Shown one piece after another: positions 6,200-7,308 of a DNA stretch of 7,308 nt. Position 1 is the first letter of the stretch. Each line of letters opens with the position of its first letter. This DNA comes from Maribacter sp. Its GTDB lineage: Bacteria > Bacteroidota > Bacteroidia > Flavobacteriales > Flavobacteriaceae. The stretch spans positions 1 to 7,308 of the forward strand of contig JAHHKH010000157.1 of the NCBI GenBank assembly GCA_018679695.1. Direction: 5' to 3'. Under the pieces are notes generated by a model, which did no database searches, was not told where the DNA came from, and saw nothing but the letters and a program-made list of their open reading frames with translations. The position numbers and the translations under genes were made by a program.

Positions 6200-7132
6200 A
6201 TGAAAATTAATCTAGTTAAACCAATCGTATTATTTTTAGTAGCAACCCTAGCACTTCAATTAAATGCACAAGAACCAAAATCATTGGAGGGGAAATGGAA
6301 CTTAACACTGTCCTATGACGGTAAGGAAGTTCCCTCTTGGCTTGAGGTAAAACATTCGGGTTTTAGCACATTGGTGGGCCGTTTTGTATTCATGAATGGT
6401 AGTGCACGTCCCATTTCTGAAATCAAACTTATCGATGGTAAATTCTCATTTGCGATTCCTCCACAATGGGAAAAAGGTGATCTACTCCAGTTCAACGGGG
6501 AAATCAACAATGAAGAGTTAAAAGGGACCTTACTTTATACCGATGGTAATACCTATGATTGGGTTGGGACCCGTGCACCCAAGCTTACCTACAACGAGAA
6601 TCCGGTCTGGGGTGAACCGAAAGCCTTGTTCAACGGAAAGGATTTGGATGGTTGGAAGGCGATGGGGGAGAACCAATGGTTCGTCAAGGATGGGATTTTG
6701 ACCAGTGAAAAATCGGGGGCCAATTTGGTTTCCAAAGAGAAATTCAATGACTTTAAATTGCATGTCGAATTTCGATACCCGGAAGGAAGCAATAGCGGAG
6801 TTTATTTGCGTGGCAGATATGAGGTTCAGATAGCCGATAATATTGGATTAGAACCGTCAAGCATTCTCTTCGGAGGTATTTATGGCTTTCTAACCCCTAA
6901 TGAAATGGTTGCAAAACCTGCTGGGGAATGGCAAGAATACGACATAACATTGATAGGAAGACGAATTACCATTGTTGCCAATGGTAAAGAGATAATTACC
7001 AGTCAAAACATACCCGGTATGACCGGAGGTGCATTGGATAACAACGAGGCTGAAGCCGGTCCTTTCATGATTCAAGGAGATCATGGTCCCGTTGAATTCA
7101 GAAGTTTTGTTGTTACCCCTATTATTGAATAA
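6200..7132 (+). CDS. Secreted two-domain DUF1080 protein (3-keto-disaccharide hydrolase family)
   Basis: This 310-residue exported protein has a signal peptide ending LNAQ (about residue 24). Residues about 26-128 form a β-rich region (LEGKWNLTLSYDG..., FSTLVGRFVFMNGSARPISEI..., LKGTLLYTDGNTYDWVGTR) that looks like a lipocalin- or immunoglobulin-like add-on. Residues about 138-308 are the DUF1080 domain, a concanavalin-like β-sandwich. Its signatures are ALFNGKDLDGW (142-152), SNSGVYLRGRYEVQIAD (197-213), the GEWQEYDITLIGRRITIVANGKEI block and EAEAGPFMIQGDHGPVEFRSF (283-303). Proteins with this domain have been linked to hydrolysis of 3-keto-glycosides, but many are uncharacterised, so activity here is inferred. 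A glucanase-like or carbohydrate-binding role is an alternative. The ATG at 6200 gives a sensible signal peptide. It is followed 30 bp later by a strong terminator. Confidence 0.9.
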   Translation: MKINLVKPIVLFLVATLALQLNAQEPKSLEGKWNLTLSYDGKEVPSWLEVKHSGFSTLVGRFVFMNGSARPISEIKLIDGKFSFAIPPQWEKGDLLQFNGEINNEELKGTLLYTDGNTYDWVGTRAPKLTYNENPVWGEPKALFNGKDLDGWKAMGENQWFVKDGILTSEKSGANLVSKEKFNDFKLHVEFRYPEGSNSGVYLRGRYEVQIADNIGLEPSSILFGGIYGFLTPNEMVAKPAGEWQEYDITLIGRRITIVANGKEIITSQNIPGMTGGALDNNEAEAGPFMIQGDHGPVEFRSFVVTPIIE

Positions 7133-7162
7133 AGTATTTTATTTTGATAAGACCAATAATAG

Positions 7163-7186
7163 CGCCGGGGTAAATTTACCCCGGCG
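7163..7186 (+). terminator. Intrinsic terminator of the DUF1080 gene (perfect 24-bp palindrome)
   Basis: The arm CGCCGGGGTAAA is followed directly by its exact reverse complement, giving a GC-rich stem of about ten pairs with an AATT loop. Four T residues follow on the plus strand (7187-7190), then CATT. It lies 30 bp after the DUF1080 stop and 25 bp beyond the stop of the opposing dehydrogenase gene, so it may serve both. The minus-strand exit (CTATTATT) is less T-rich, so plus-strand termination is better supported. Confidence 0.88.
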
Positions 7187-7211
7187 TTTTCATTCCTGAT
7201 CACCTGCACAT

Positions 7212-7308
7212 CTAATTTCTCGGGACGACCGTTATTACAATATTTCCTTTTTTATGCCCTTTTTCAACATAGGCATGGGCCTGGGGAATCTGTTCCAATG
7301 TGTAAGTT
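7212..7308 (-). CDS. Zinc-type (MDR) alcohol dehydrogenase/oxidoreductase, C-terminal end only
   Basis: Reading the minus strand from 7307 to the TAG at 7212-7214 gives 31 residues: TYTLEQIPQAHAYVEKGHK, then KGNIVITVVPRN. This matches the C-terminal tail of medium-chain dehydrogenases/reductases of the quinone-oxidoreductase or NADP-dependent alcohol dehydrogenase type, whose ends typically read ...L..I.EAH.Y.E.GHK.GK.V(I/V). The tail forms part of the catalytic domain. The frame is clean to the stop, but only the end is present and the substrate cannot be told. The gene converges on the DUF1080 gene, with the palindromic terminator between them. Confidence 0.8.
   Translation of the reverse strand, partial: TYTLEQIPQAHAYVEKGHKKGNIVITVVPRN

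Noticed and set aside
1..7308. A novel defence, mobile or CRISPR-like system
   Set aside because: No repeat arrays, transposase, integrase, nuclease, reverse transcriptase or toxin-antitoxin signatures were seen. All genes fit known families except one TPR-like protein of a type common in the group.

Overview
The window reads as ordinary chromosome from a member of the Bacteroidota, most likely a (marine) flavobacterium. The support is its AT-rich composition, secreted proteins ending their signal peptides in 'LNAQ'- or 'CAAQ'-type sequences, a DUF4252 lipoprotein, a secreted DUF1080 protein, promoter-like motifs close to the TAnnTTTG type known from Bacteroidetes, and few Shine-Dalgarno sequences. 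The genus cannot be fixed from the sequence alone.

Layout: (1) 1-388, minus strand: the 5' part of leuA (2-isopropylmalate synthase), cut by the window edge. (2) 389-536: a divergent intergenic region with a promoter-like motif facing leuA and a cluster of four TAGGT/ACCTA elements forming palindromes. (3) 537-2950, plus strand: a 514-residue cytoplasmic helical-repeat (TPR-like) protein of unknown function, followed 8 bp later by an EamA/DMT-family ten-helix transporter with a TTG start. (4) 5560-2974, minus strand: panB (ketopantoate hydroxymethyltransferase), an lspA-type signal peptidase II, an RluA-family pseudouridine synthase 2 bp later, and a DUF4252 lipoprotein. (5) 5561-5696: a divergent intergenic region with a perfect TAnnTTTG match and an inverted repeat. 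(6) 5697-7132, plus strand: a small secreted NTF2/SnoaL-like protein and a secreted two-domain DUF1080 (3-keto-disaccharide hydrolase family) protein, ended by a strong 24-bp palindromic terminator. (7) 7212-7308, minus strand: the C-terminal 31 residues of a zinc-type (MDR) alcohol dehydrogenase, convergent with the preceding gene.

Functionally this is a mosaic of short housekeeping and accessory transcription units: leucine and pantothenate biosynthesis, RNA modification, lipoprotein maturation, transport, and a secreted pair possibly tied to modified-sugar turnover. leuA and panB are metabolically related, because both use 2-ketoisovalerate, but they lie on separate transcripts here.

I saw no CRISPR array, mobile element, tRNA, rRNA, defence system or phage gene, and nothing that amounts to a clearly new system. 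The points most worth checking are the palindrome cluster in the leuA leader, the probable second LspA paralogue in the panB cluster, the extra N-terminal domain on the DUF1080 protein, and the unassigned 514-residue TPR-like protein.
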